Positions 60,501-64,000 of a stretch of DNA of 64,000 bases are shown here, one piece after another; the stretch's first letter is position 1, and every line of letters starts with the position of its first letter. Source of the DNA: Liolophura sinensis (Eukaryota; Mollusca; Polyplacophora; Chitonida; Chitonidae); the NCBI RefSeq assembly GCF_032854445.1, contig NC_088302.1, positions 21,709,788 to 21,773,787 of the forward strand, given 5' to 3'. The notes beneath the pieces are model-generated. The model searched no databases, was not told the DNA's origin, and worked only from the letters and a program-made list of their open reading frames with translations. Both the position numbers and the translations under genes were made by a program.

Positions 60501-62737
60501 CCAGGTAATTTTTGGTTAAACCTGAATCTGTTTTTCTCAAGTTAACTTCAATCAAATTTGATTTTGTCAGGTGTGGTGGATAGTGAAGACATCCCGCTAA
60601 ATCTGAGTCGAGAACTTCTACAAGACAGTGCTTTAATCAGGTGAGTACAGGAGACATGATTGCACAAAGAAAATCACATGCAAATAGTCTTCAGTTGATC
60701 TTCAGCTAAATTGATTGCTTCTGCCAGTTACACTTCTGCTTGATGTTTAGAGAAAATCATGCACAAAAATCATGACAAGGGTTGAAATGACCTTTTCAGT
60801 TACCTGTAATTCAGTAGCAACACCATTAGCCTGTGAACTGGTTTGGCTAGGCGCACTTGTGATTTTATTTTTACTGTTCTTCATATTTCAAGACCTTATG
60901 ACTGAATTTACCAGTTCAGCTGGTGAAAAATAAATGAATAGAAGTGGAATAACATAAGCTGTATACGAGTGTGCTAGAAGTGAACAAGTAGCATATTACT
61001 GAAGAAACGTCAGCCTTGTTGGAACATGCATAGCTGATGTTTATTGGTAAATTTATGCATTTATTTGATTGGCAGATTACACCATACTAAAAAATATATT
61101 TCACTTACACAGCGGCAGCCTGTACTATGGTGGGAGGAAACTGAGTAGAGCCTTGAGGAAATCCACAACCATAATAATAATGGCTTTATTTCAAGAGGGT
61201 AAAATATAATGTGTATACTCAGTCAACACTGGGTTGATCTACCCTGAGGCCCTCAGACACAAACAGATTTGAAACAATATATTACATTGTTGGAAAACAT
61301 GGTAATTTGGAACCATCTGCATGTTGCTGGCAGACCTTCCCAGGAACAGCTGGAGAGGAAGACAGCATGAGCTGGACTTGAACTCAAAGCGACCACATTG
61401 GTGAGAGACTCCTGGGTCATTGCACTGCGCTGGCATGCTAACCATGCACCTCACTAAAGGAATTGTACTTCCAAGAAGCATGGGAGTATTCCTGCCAACT
61501 TTTTCGGACATCTGCGTGTAGGGTTACACTGGTGGATTTGATATCATGGCAGTATCTATACAATCAGCAACAATACCCCCACACCCCCCCACCCCTTCCC
61601 AGGCGCGCCCTGCTCCCTCTAATCTCTTACTACGAATTCTAAATTGTTTCATTTTCATGTCAAATAGGAAATTACGAACAGTGCTAACGAACAGAGTGTT
61701 GAAGTTTTTCCTGGAGCAGGCCAAGAAGGATCGTGACAGTTACATGAAGTTCTATGAGGATTACGGCCTGTTCTTCAGAGAGGGGATTGTGACTACTGTA
61801 GAGCAGGATCAAAGGGTAAGATTAAGCTTTGAATATATAGTTCTGACCAATGTACTTGTATTAGGAATCAGGCAGTCTTACATGAATTTCTGTGATAAAA
61901 ATTGTCTATTGTTCTAGGGGGATATAGTGACTACTGTAGAGGAGGATCAAGGGGTAAGAATGAATGAATGATCAGGGTTTAATGTCACATTTGCAGTATG
62001 ACAACCTGTGTCGTGGCAGGACAATTTTTTTAGGTTGTGTTTCGAAATGAGAATGATAATGCTCCAAACCAGAACAAATATTAAACCTACGCTTTTAAAA
62101 AGCAGGTGATACAAATAAAAATTAGTTGAAACAATCCCCTTAAATTCCACACCACCCCACCACTAAAGGACAAGCTATGTTTCAAATGTGCGGTCGCTGT
62201 GAGTTCAAGTCCAGCTCATGCTGGCTTCCTCTGTGGCCGTAAGCAGGAAGGTCTGTCAGCACCCTGTGCATGGTCGTGGATTTTTCCCAGGCTCTGCTCA
62301 GTTTCCTCACACCTTAATGCTGGCGGCTGTCGTATAAGTGAAATATTCTTGAGTATGGCATAAAACACCAATCAAATAAATAAATAAATGTTTCAAATGA
62401 TAATTCCAAAAGGCTGAAGAGCAATGTTGTCGTCAGAGGGTAAGAGTGAACAATACATAACATCTAAATGTATGACTGCGTGAGGCTGTCAGGAATTCTA
62501 AACCAGTTAACACATTGATCTGTATAGGTTGTCTTTCATAAAGTTTGTTAGAAATCACTTGCCAGCTGCTAATGCGATAAAATTTTGGCCTTGTCTTGCT
62601 TCTTTTCAGGAGGAAATTTCCAAATTGTTACGGTTTGAATCGTCCAAGAGTGACCCAGGGGAGAGGATAAGCCTGGAGGAGTATGTGGGCAGGATGAAGG
62701 CTGGAGGGCGCACAATTTACTACCTGTCTGCACCCAG
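24061..62737 (+). CDS. TRAP1: TRAP1, mitochondrial HSP90 chaperone (gene span, 3' end outside window)
   Basis: This gene encodes the mitochondrial-matrix HSP90 paralogue, an ATP-driven homodimeric chaperone. Thirteen exons give about 486 residues; vertebrate TRAP1 is about 704, so about 200 C-terminal residues lie beyond the right edge. Order of parts: a basic transit peptide with a VRSLS|TEAA-type cleavage region (as in vertebrate TRAP1, which has RLFST); the GHKL ATPase domain with [13 protein letters not shown] (catalytic Glu, ATP-binding Asn), DTGVGM and [10 protein letters not shown]; the GQFGVG lid motif; GTKIVIHLK; then the middle domain with [30 protein letters not shown] (conserved Arg) and [13 protein letters not shown]. 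Two flaws occur: an extra G in exon 6, and a one-base phase gap between exons 2 and 3. All other exons are clean and under evident constraint, so I read it as a working gene with sequence errors; decay is the alternative. Confidence 0.93.
24086..24957 (+). other. TRAP1 intron 1 (candidate)
   Basis: 872 bp between the GTGAGC donor and the TTCACAG acceptor. It contains a near full-length SINE (24262-24525). Nothing else is recognised. Confidence 0.45.
24262..24525 (+). mobile_element. tRNA-headed SINE, near full length
   Basis: Forward copy: CGGCCTCCTTGGCCGAAGTAG head, GTGAGTTCAAGTCCAGCTC (B box), TGCTGGCTTCCTCTCCGGCC, GTGGGAAGG, the central domain, TAAAACACCAATCAAATAAA tail. It lies in TRAP1 intron 1; the open frame across it is element sequence. 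Confidence 0.9.
24958..25118 (+). CDS. TRAP1: TRAP1 exon 2: presequence and mature N-terminus
   Basis: It encodes [19 protein letters not shown] through [18 protein letters not shown] and [12 protein letters not shown]. The [19 protein letters not shown] part matches the vertebrate TRAP1 segment after the transit peptide. Acceptor TTCACAG|GT, donor AAAG|GTACTG. The exon ends in phase 0, whereas exon 3 needs one extra base (see findings). The frame is also open upstream to an ATG at 24864, so a longer first exon without the 24061 start is possible. Confidence 0.85.
25932..26200 (+). mobile_element. tRNA-headed SINE, full length with target-site duplication
   Basis: Complete forward copy: GGGGCCTCCGCGGCTCAGTC, then GGTTAGCGCGCTAGTGCAGC (A box region), GTGAGTTCATGTCC (B box), the central domain and a (AAATA)n tail. 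It is flanked by the 12-bp direct repeat GTATTTGTTTGG (25920-25931 and 26201-26212), the target-site duplication. It is the best reference copy here for the family. Confidence 0.96.
26331..26474 (+). mobile_element. SINE 3' half
   Basis: GCCGTACGTGGGAAGTTCC, the central domain with GTGGATTGTCATGGG, ATAATGCTGGCCGTCGTCG, and a decayed AATTATTCTTGAGTATAG tail block. Confidence 0.85.
28842..30080. repeat. 37/31-bp minisatellite, about 36 units
   Basis: CTGTAGTCAGGTTCCCTCCACC recurs throughout. In the left part (to about 29180) the period is 37 bp because units carry CGCTCACATGTATCAT. In the right part the linker is shortened to TCTTATCAT and the period is about 31 bp, with some units cut to about 24 bp. 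One strand is pyrimidine-rich. The open frames here are repeat translations. Confidence 0.95.
33329..33384. repeat. 21-bp tandem repeat, 2.6 copies
   Basis: TTTTGATCACATGTTATCA starts at 33331, 33352 and 33373 (the last partial). It is a short local duplication. Confidence 0.8.
33818..33842. repeat. Small hairpin
   Basis: CTCCCTATTTT pairs with AAAAGTAGGGAG across a two-base loop, with one bulged G. Function unknown. Confidence 0.5.
34577..35355. repeat. 45-bp minisatellite, 18 copies
   Basis: AAACTTCTATAGGGTAATAA recurs with a 45-bp period (34581, 34626, 34671 and on), joined by CTCTACTGACACTAGAGCAT. Two units (near 34905 and 35120) have lost the CTCTACTGACACT segment and are 30 bp long. 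Units are nearly identical, suggesting recent expansion or homogenisation. Confidence 0.97.
35941..36140 (-). mobile_element. SINE, 5'-truncated copy
   Basis: TATTTATTTATTTGATCGATG tail, GTTTTATGCTGTACTCAAGA, GACGGCGACAAGCATTATGG, then the central domain to GAGCTGGACTTG. Inverted in TRAP1 intron 2, with the A-box end absent. Confidence 0.88.
42396..42620 (-). mobile_element. Second SINE family, truncated copy
   Basis: GAGTGCTTGGGGGTTTAACG, then TTGTACTTAACAATTTTTCAA, GACGATGAAGGAATCCTTAG and CCTCCTTGTTGCAGGATGC. It matches 15505-15845 block for block up to the CTGAGAAGCCGCTCCCGAAG region, then diverges. Confidence 0.75.
43255..43300. repeat. GA-rich microsatellite
   Basis: An interrupted (GA)n run followed by a short A run. 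It creates an open frame of Arg/Glu or Ser/Leu repeats with no coding meaning. Confidence 0.85.
44406..44632 (+). mobile_element. SINE copy, diverged
   Basis: GGTTAGTGTGTTAGTGCAGC (A box region), GACCAGGGAGCCTCTCACCA, TGAGTTCTAGTCCAGGCC (B box), a shortened centre, then TGTAAAACTAAAATCAAATA and an (AAATA)n tail. The first bases of the head are missing. Confidence 0.82.
45570..46225. repeat. 30-bp minisatellite, about 21 copies
   Basis: GTCAGGGACCTAGCCAGGTG-TGGTGTTTTT recurs with a period near 30 bp and many substitutions (GGGACGTAGCAAG, GGGAGGTAGCCAG, GGACCTAATATGG). The three frames of the unit lack stops, which explains the 96-residue repetitive open frame here. Confidence 0.93.
47889..48548. 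repeat. 23-bp minisatellite, about 28 copies
   Basis: The unit GCTACCAAAGCCATAAAGTT-TAT alternates with a variant carrying AACCATACAGTAGAT. The two types are interspersed in a partly ordered pattern, suggesting a higher-order unit. Confidence 0.95.
50573..50588. repeat. 16-base G run
   Basis: Sixteen consecutive G. The length in the assembly may be uncertain. Confidence 0.9.
51393..51475 (+). CDS. TRAP1: TRAP1 exon 3
   Basis: A T-rich acceptor tract ends TTTTAG. It is followed by two bases completing a split codon, then [19 protein letters not shown] and RSLYSEKE. This is the first helix of the HSP90 ATPase domain, with the family-specific [20 protein letters not shown]. Donor GTACAG, phase 0. 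Confidence 0.93.
51640..52110. repeat. Degenerate 22-bp repeat region with hairpin
   Basis: AACCACTGCCATTTCACTTAC is repeated in tandem three times at 51661-51726. It is followed at once by its own reverse complement: arm 51705-51724 pairs with 51727-51746, 19 of 20 bases, with a 2-base loop. Decayed copies (AACCACTGCATTTCCA and similar) continue to about 52110. Confidence 0.8.
52795..52950 (+). mobile_element. SINE 3' half
   Basis: TATGTGGAAAGGTCTGTCAG, CAACCTGCAGATGATGGTGG, CTCTGCCCGGTTTCCTGCC, a short TA insertion, then GTGAAATATTTTTGAGTACG and an (AAATA)n tail. In TRAP1 intron 3. Confidence 0.88.
53043..53192 (+). CDS. TRAP1: TRAP1 exon 4: ATP-binding helix
   Basis: Fifty codons from [20 protein letters not shown] to [10 protein letters not shown]. 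It holds the catalytic Glu and nucleotide-binding Asn of the HSP90 N-terminal domain (RELISN). Phase 0 at both ends, with an ATTGTAG acceptor and a GTAATA donor. Confidence 0.95.
53193..53799 (+). other. TRAP1 intron 4
   Basis: 607 bp containing a SINE 3' half at 53552-53697. Otherwise unremarkable. Confidence 0.85.
53552..53697 (+). mobile_element. SINE 3' half
   Basis: TTCGTGGGAAGGTCTGCCAG, TAACCTGCAGATGTTTCTGG, CCCCCGGGTTCTGTTTGGTT, ATAATGCTCGTCACGGTCG and a decayed AAAAGACCAATCCTATAAAT tail. In TRAP1 intron 4. Confidence 0.88.
53800..53871 (+). CDS. TRAP1: TRAP1 exon 5: DxGxG motif and lid start
   Basis: Twenty-four codons with [11 protein letters not shown] and [11 protein letters not shown], the nucleotide-binding Asp/Gly motif and the start of the ATP lid. 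Acceptor CTTCTTCAG, donor GTTTGT, phase 0 at both ends, matching the exon limits I recall for vertebrate TRAP1. Confidence 0.95.
54010..54465. repeat. 52-bp minisatellite, about 9 copies
   Basis: TTGCCATGGAAGACAGGTAA recurs at 54041, 54093, 54145 and on, every 52 bp, with CTATATACTACCTACAATACTG-type linkers. One unit near 54240 is shortened. Confidence 0.95.
54590..54802 (+). mobile_element. Second SINE family, forward copy
   Basis: The reverse of the 15505 and 42396 copies: GGCTTCCTTGCCTTCAGTAA, GCAGCACTAGATAAAAGAGT, GGAAATCCGTCCTGCAACAA, GATTCCTTCGTGGTCATATG, TTGTTGAGTACGACATTAA, ending CACTCACTCACTCACTCA. Confidence 0.75.
55517..55678 (+). CDS. TRAP1: TRAP1 exon 6, with one-base frameshift
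   Basis: It opens [19 protein letters not shown], then FGVG of the lid motif. A run of five G (55582-55586) then puts the reading frame off by one and brings TAG at 55595-55597. One frame over, the expected continuation of the family (a Tyr-Ser-Ser-Phe-Met stretch, then [10 protein letters not shown] and FKWTSDG) is intact to the GTGAGT donor. The exon is 162 nt where splice phases demand 161. Because both halves are well conserved, a sequencing or assembly error in the G run is more likely than a true mutation. Confidence 0.88.
55679..56471 (+). other. TRAP1 intron 6
   Basis: 793 bp with a GTGAGT donor and a TGTTACAG acceptor. No element or repeat recognised. Confidence 0.85.
56472..56581 (+). 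CDS. TRAP1: TRAP1 exon 7
   Basis: One base completing Gly, then [17 protein letters not shown] and [29 protein letters not shown] is the end of the ATPase domain in all HSP90s. Acceptor TGTTACAG, donor G|GTAGAC in phase 1. Confidence 0.94.
56582..57671 (+). other. TRAP1 intron 7
   Basis: 1.09 kb, with an (AT)n microsatellite at 57531-57573. Nothing else recognised. Confidence 0.85.
57531..57573. repeat. (AT)n microsatellite
   Basis: An uninterrupted AT dinucleotide run of 43 bases, about 100 bp before the TRAP1 exon 8 acceptor. Confidence 0.98.
57672..57745 (+). CDS. TRAP1: TRAP1 exon 8
   Basis: Two bases completing Gly, then [20 protein letters not shown] and NILQ. KYSNFV-PIYLNG begins the middle domain. 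Acceptor CTTACACAG, donor GTAAGT-like, phase 0 at the end. Confidence 0.94.
58347..58614 (+). mobile_element. tRNA-headed SINE, full length with target-site duplication
   Basis: GGGGCCTCCGTGGCTCTGTC head, GGTTAGCGCGCTAGCGCAGT, GTGAGTTCAAGTCCAGCTC B box, the central domain, TAAAACACCAATCAAATAAA tail. The 13-bp direct repeat TCATTAGCGAATC flanks it (58334-58346 and 58615-58627). Clean ends and a perfect duplication suggest a fairly recent insertion. Confidence 0.97.
58722..58803 (+). mobile_element. Decayed SINE tail
   Basis: CCACAATAATGATCGTCGTC, then GTAGGTGAAAAATTATGAGTA and TGGTGTTAAGTAATAATCATA ending in an A run. It follows the order of a SINE 3' end but is strongly diverged. Confidence 0.4.
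58826..58942. mobile_element. Palindromic MITE-like element
   Basis: Two long arms, 58826-58879 and 58881-58942, are imperfect reverse complements about a one-base centre at 58880. Matching pieces are AGAATATTCTACACTGAT with the reverse of ATCCATCGCTGTGGAATATTCT, GAATATTTTTCC with the reverse of GAGAAAAATATTTATG, and GTGAGAGGTGAAAATGAT with the reverse of ATCATTTCCACCTTTCAC. The right arm has a few extra bases. This is the form of a foldback MITE. Confidence 0.7.
59131..59293 (+). CDS. TRAP1: TRAP1 exon 9
   Basis: Fifty-four codons from [20 protein letters not shown] to LFYVPEYKP. The centre reads [18 protein letters not shown], a hallmark of the HSP90 middle domain with TRAP1-type residues. 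Acceptor GTTGACAG, donor GTAAGT, phase 1. Confidence 0.95.
59294..59853 (+). other. TRAP1 intron 9
   Basis: 560 bp, nearly half of it a SINE (59338-59590). The remainder is unique. Confidence 0.85.
59338..59590 (+). mobile_element. SINE, near full length, diverged
   Basis: GGAGCTAATGTGGCCAAGTGG head, GGTTAGCATGCTAATACAAC, TGTGAGTTGAAGTCCATGTC (B box region), GAGAAGGTCTTCCAGAAACC, TACGGCGTAAAACACCGGTCA tail. It has many substitutions, so it is older than the copies at 25932 and 58347. Confidence 0.88.
59854..59967 (+). CDS. TRAP1: TRAP1 exon 10
   Basis: [20 protein letters not shown], then [23 protein letters not shown] and LPKWMRF match the family's client-facing middle-domain strands. Acceptor TTGTTTCAG, donor GTAAGT, phases 1 in and 1 out. 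Confidence 0.95.
59968..60570 (+). other. TRAP1 intron 10
   Basis: 603 bp, GTAAGT to TTTGTCAG. No element recognised; a short open frame at 60120-60320 has no family signature. Confidence 0.85.
60571..60640 (+). CDS. TRAP1: TRAP1 exon 11
   Basis: [20 protein letters not shown] followed by LI and a split Arg codon. The Arg in NLSREL is the middle-domain residue that contacts ATP gamma-phosphate in HSP90s. Acceptor TTTTGTCAG, donor GTGAGT, phase 2. Confidence 0.96.
61050..61452 (-). mobile_element. SINE interrupted by a second insertion
   Basis: Inverted copy in two pieces. 61050-61172 has the tail and central domain; 61314-61452 has TGTTGCTGGCAGACCTTCCC through GAGCTGGACTTGAACTC to the A-box end TGGCATGCTAACCATGCACC. 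The SINE consensus is continuous across the gap. AACCAT occurs at both junctions, as a target duplication. Confidence 0.88.
61173..61313 (-). mobile_element. Small insertion nested in the SINE
   Basis: About 135-140 bp between two AACCAT repeats. Read on the minus strand it ends GAAATAAAGCCATTATTATT, like the 3' end of a 5'-truncated non-LTR retroelement with an (ATT)n tail. The family is not identified. Confidence 0.5.
61668..61815 (+). CDS. TRAP1: TRAP1 exon 12
   Basis: [20 protein letters not shown], then [19 protein letters not shown] and [23 protein letters not shown] is a strong TRAP1 match. Acceptor CAAATAG, donor GTAAGA in phase 0. The last 36 bases are repeated 138 bp downstream as a possible extra exon. 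Confidence 0.95.
61918..61953 (+). other. Duplicated mini-exon candidate in TRAP1 intron 12
   Basis: Thirty-six bases encode [12 protein letters not shown], matching 30 of 36 positions at the end of exon 12 (61780-61815, [12 protein letters not shown]). They are preceded by a pyrimidine-rich tract ending CTAG and followed by GTAAGA, with phase 0 on both sides, so inclusion would add 12 residues without shifting the frame. It could be a used alternative exon or an unused duplication. Confidence 0.55.
62187..62392 (+). mobile_element. SINE lacking the first part of the head
   Basis: GCGGTCGCTGTGAGTTCAAG (B box), CTCATGCTGGCTTCCTCTG, GGAAGGTCTGTCAGCACCC, then GTGAAATATTCTTGAGTATG and TAAAACACCAATCAAATAAA with an (AAATA)n tail. 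The A-box end is missing. Confidence 0.92.
62610..62737 (+). CDS. TRAP1: TRAP1 exon 13 (last exon in window)
   Basis: [20 protein letters not shown], then [20 protein letters not shown] and AP plus two bases. KLLRFESS and [13 protein letters not shown] match the end of the middle domain. Acceptor TTCTTTTCAG, donor GTAACT in phase 2. I identify no coding exon in 62738-64000, so the gene continues outside the window. Confidence 0.95.
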
Positions 62738-64000
62738 GTAACTAACCGTAAACAGTGACTGTGCAGCTATAGAAGAGTAGTTTACAGAGCTTCCTTCTTG
62801 TTAGCAGGGTGCTGTGCAGTTTAGATGGGATTTGTTTTGAATTTTACCGGCGATTAATCAGCGCTTGAAGGCGATCATTCTGTTTTTCTGCTGATGGAGC
62901 TAATTTTTTACATCCTATCTTCTATTGCGAGAATGTTTGATCGTCATCATAGGACTGAAAGTTTGCTAAGTACAATTCACTAATCATGGTGCTTGAAGAC
63001 GACAAGAAATTTTAACAGGACAAGGTAGAAGCTAGTGCGAATTTGCTCCTGCTTAGGGAACTGGATAACATTCCACTTCACTTTTGTGGTTACAGTAACA
63101 TTTATGGTTGAAGGAAACTGGTCAGAGCCAGGAGTAAAACACCATCTTTGAGATATTTCTTGACTTAAAGCTACACCTGAATAGCTGGTTAAAGGAGAGA
63201 AGACCTTAGCTTGAATTTCATGCAATCTGGCATGAAGTTTGTTGATCTCTAACCTTCTGCCAGTGAGAGGTTAACTTTGAGCTCACTCTGTAACTGAAAT
63301 CTGTGGGAAAGCTCACCAGTTACTGTTCCTATAGGATGTGATTTAATCCAGTTTGTCCACCTGTAAAGCTGATCTCTGCATAAATATGAAGTGAAAAATT
63401 GAAGACTTGAGTACAGCACTAAACAACAATGAATTAATCATTCAAATAAATCAGTCCATGTAAAGTTTTATGAGATTGGCTGCAGTTACATTTTTTTTTT
63501 CTGGTTCTTACTCTATTTTGCCCAGACTCTGGAAACATTAATGTTGTCGCAAAAGTGAAATATAAGTAAATAAGTAAAGTTAATCACAATTTATCTCAAA
63601 AGCACTAGCTAATCACAATTTATCTCAGAAGCCCAAGCTAATCCTAATTTATCTTACAAGCACTAGCTAATCACAATTTATCTCAGAAGCCCAAGCTAAT
63701 CCTAATTTATCTTAGAAGCACTAGCTAATCACAATTTATCTCAAAAGCACTAGCTAATCACAATTTATCTCAGAAGCCCAAGCTAATCCTAATTTATCTC
63801 AGAAGCACTAGCTAATCAATTTATCTCAGAAGCACTAGCTAATCCTCTTAAGTTATGCATTTGGAAATCTTACATACATATGTAATGTTGCAAACAGGCA
63901 TTTTAAAGTAATAAATGAAAACAAATCTGAGTATGTGTTCATTTTTTAGATAATTATTCTGATGATTTTTCAATAGTTTTTTGTCTTTTTAAAATTTGAA
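62738..64000 (+). other. TRAP1 intron 13, start (runs off the window)
   Basis: It begins with the GTAACT donor. No further TRAP1 exon is recognised before the end of the window. It includes a decayed SINE-like tail near 63390-63455 and a 29-bp minisatellite. Confidence 0.8.
63580..63845. repeat. 29-bp minisatellite, about 9 copies
   Basis: AGCTAATCACAATTTATCTC recurs with a 29-bp period. Units end AGAAGCACT or AGAAGCCCA, and two variants (CACAATT, CCTAATT) alternate in places. Confidence 0.93.

Larger units (their letters stand above)
60641..61667 (+). other. TRAP1 intron 11
   Basis: 1.03 kb holding an inverted SINE interrupted by a second insertion (61050-61452) and a C-rich run near 61576-61600. 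Confidence 0.85.
61816..62609 (+). other. TRAP1 intron 12
   Basis: 794 bp that includes the duplicated mini-exon candidate (61918-61953) and a SINE 3' part (62187-62392). Confidence 0.85.

Overview
The window is eukaryotic, and most likely from a mollusc or another lophotrochozoan. It has GT-AG introns, a large AT-rich non-coding fraction, about twenty copies of a tRNA-headed SINE, several minisatellites, and two animal genes that can be recognised by protein sequence. I saw no bacterial, viral or organellar gene content. The organism is inferred from general character and not from a species-specific marker.

Two protein-coding genes are supported, arranged head to head about 10.8 kb apart. 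On the minus strand lies a Mastermind-like Notch coactivator gene. It has a 258-nt first coding exon (12967-13224), a 7.25 kb intron and one large final exon (3259-5715), predicting about 904 residues. Its likely poly(A) signal is near 1820. On the plus strand lies TRAP1, the mitochondrial HSP90. It starts at a probable short first exon (24061-24085), and twelve further exons can be placed between 24958 and 62737. The gene continues past the right edge, where about 200 C-terminal residues should follow. Intron phases agree at every junction but one, and one exon carries an extra G in a G run. Both look like single-base homopolymer errors rather than gene decay.

Region by region: 1-3258 holds the mastermind 3' UTR and a complex non-coding block at 640-1110. 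3259-13224 is mastermind, with an intron carrying SINE pieces, an 83-bp tandem repeat and a conserved-looking block at 9600-10150. 13225-24060 is intergenic, with SINEs of at least two families and a 24-copy, 73-bp minisatellite. 24061-64000 is TRAP1. Its intron 2 is 26.3 kb and holds four minisatellites plus several stretches of high-complexity sequence that resemble cis-regulatory elements. The 3' half holds closely spaced coding exons, more SINEs, a palindromic MITE-like element, an AT microsatellite and two minisatellites.

The two genes do not form a known pathway. Mastermind acts in the nucleus on the Notch/CSL complex, and TRAP1 acts in the mitochondrial matrix. I found no undescribed multi-gene system. 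The most interesting signals are a duplicated 36-nt mini-exon in TRAP1 intron 12, the 73-bp array carrying a CCAAT box and an E-box in every unit, and the candidate regulatory blocks in the long introns.
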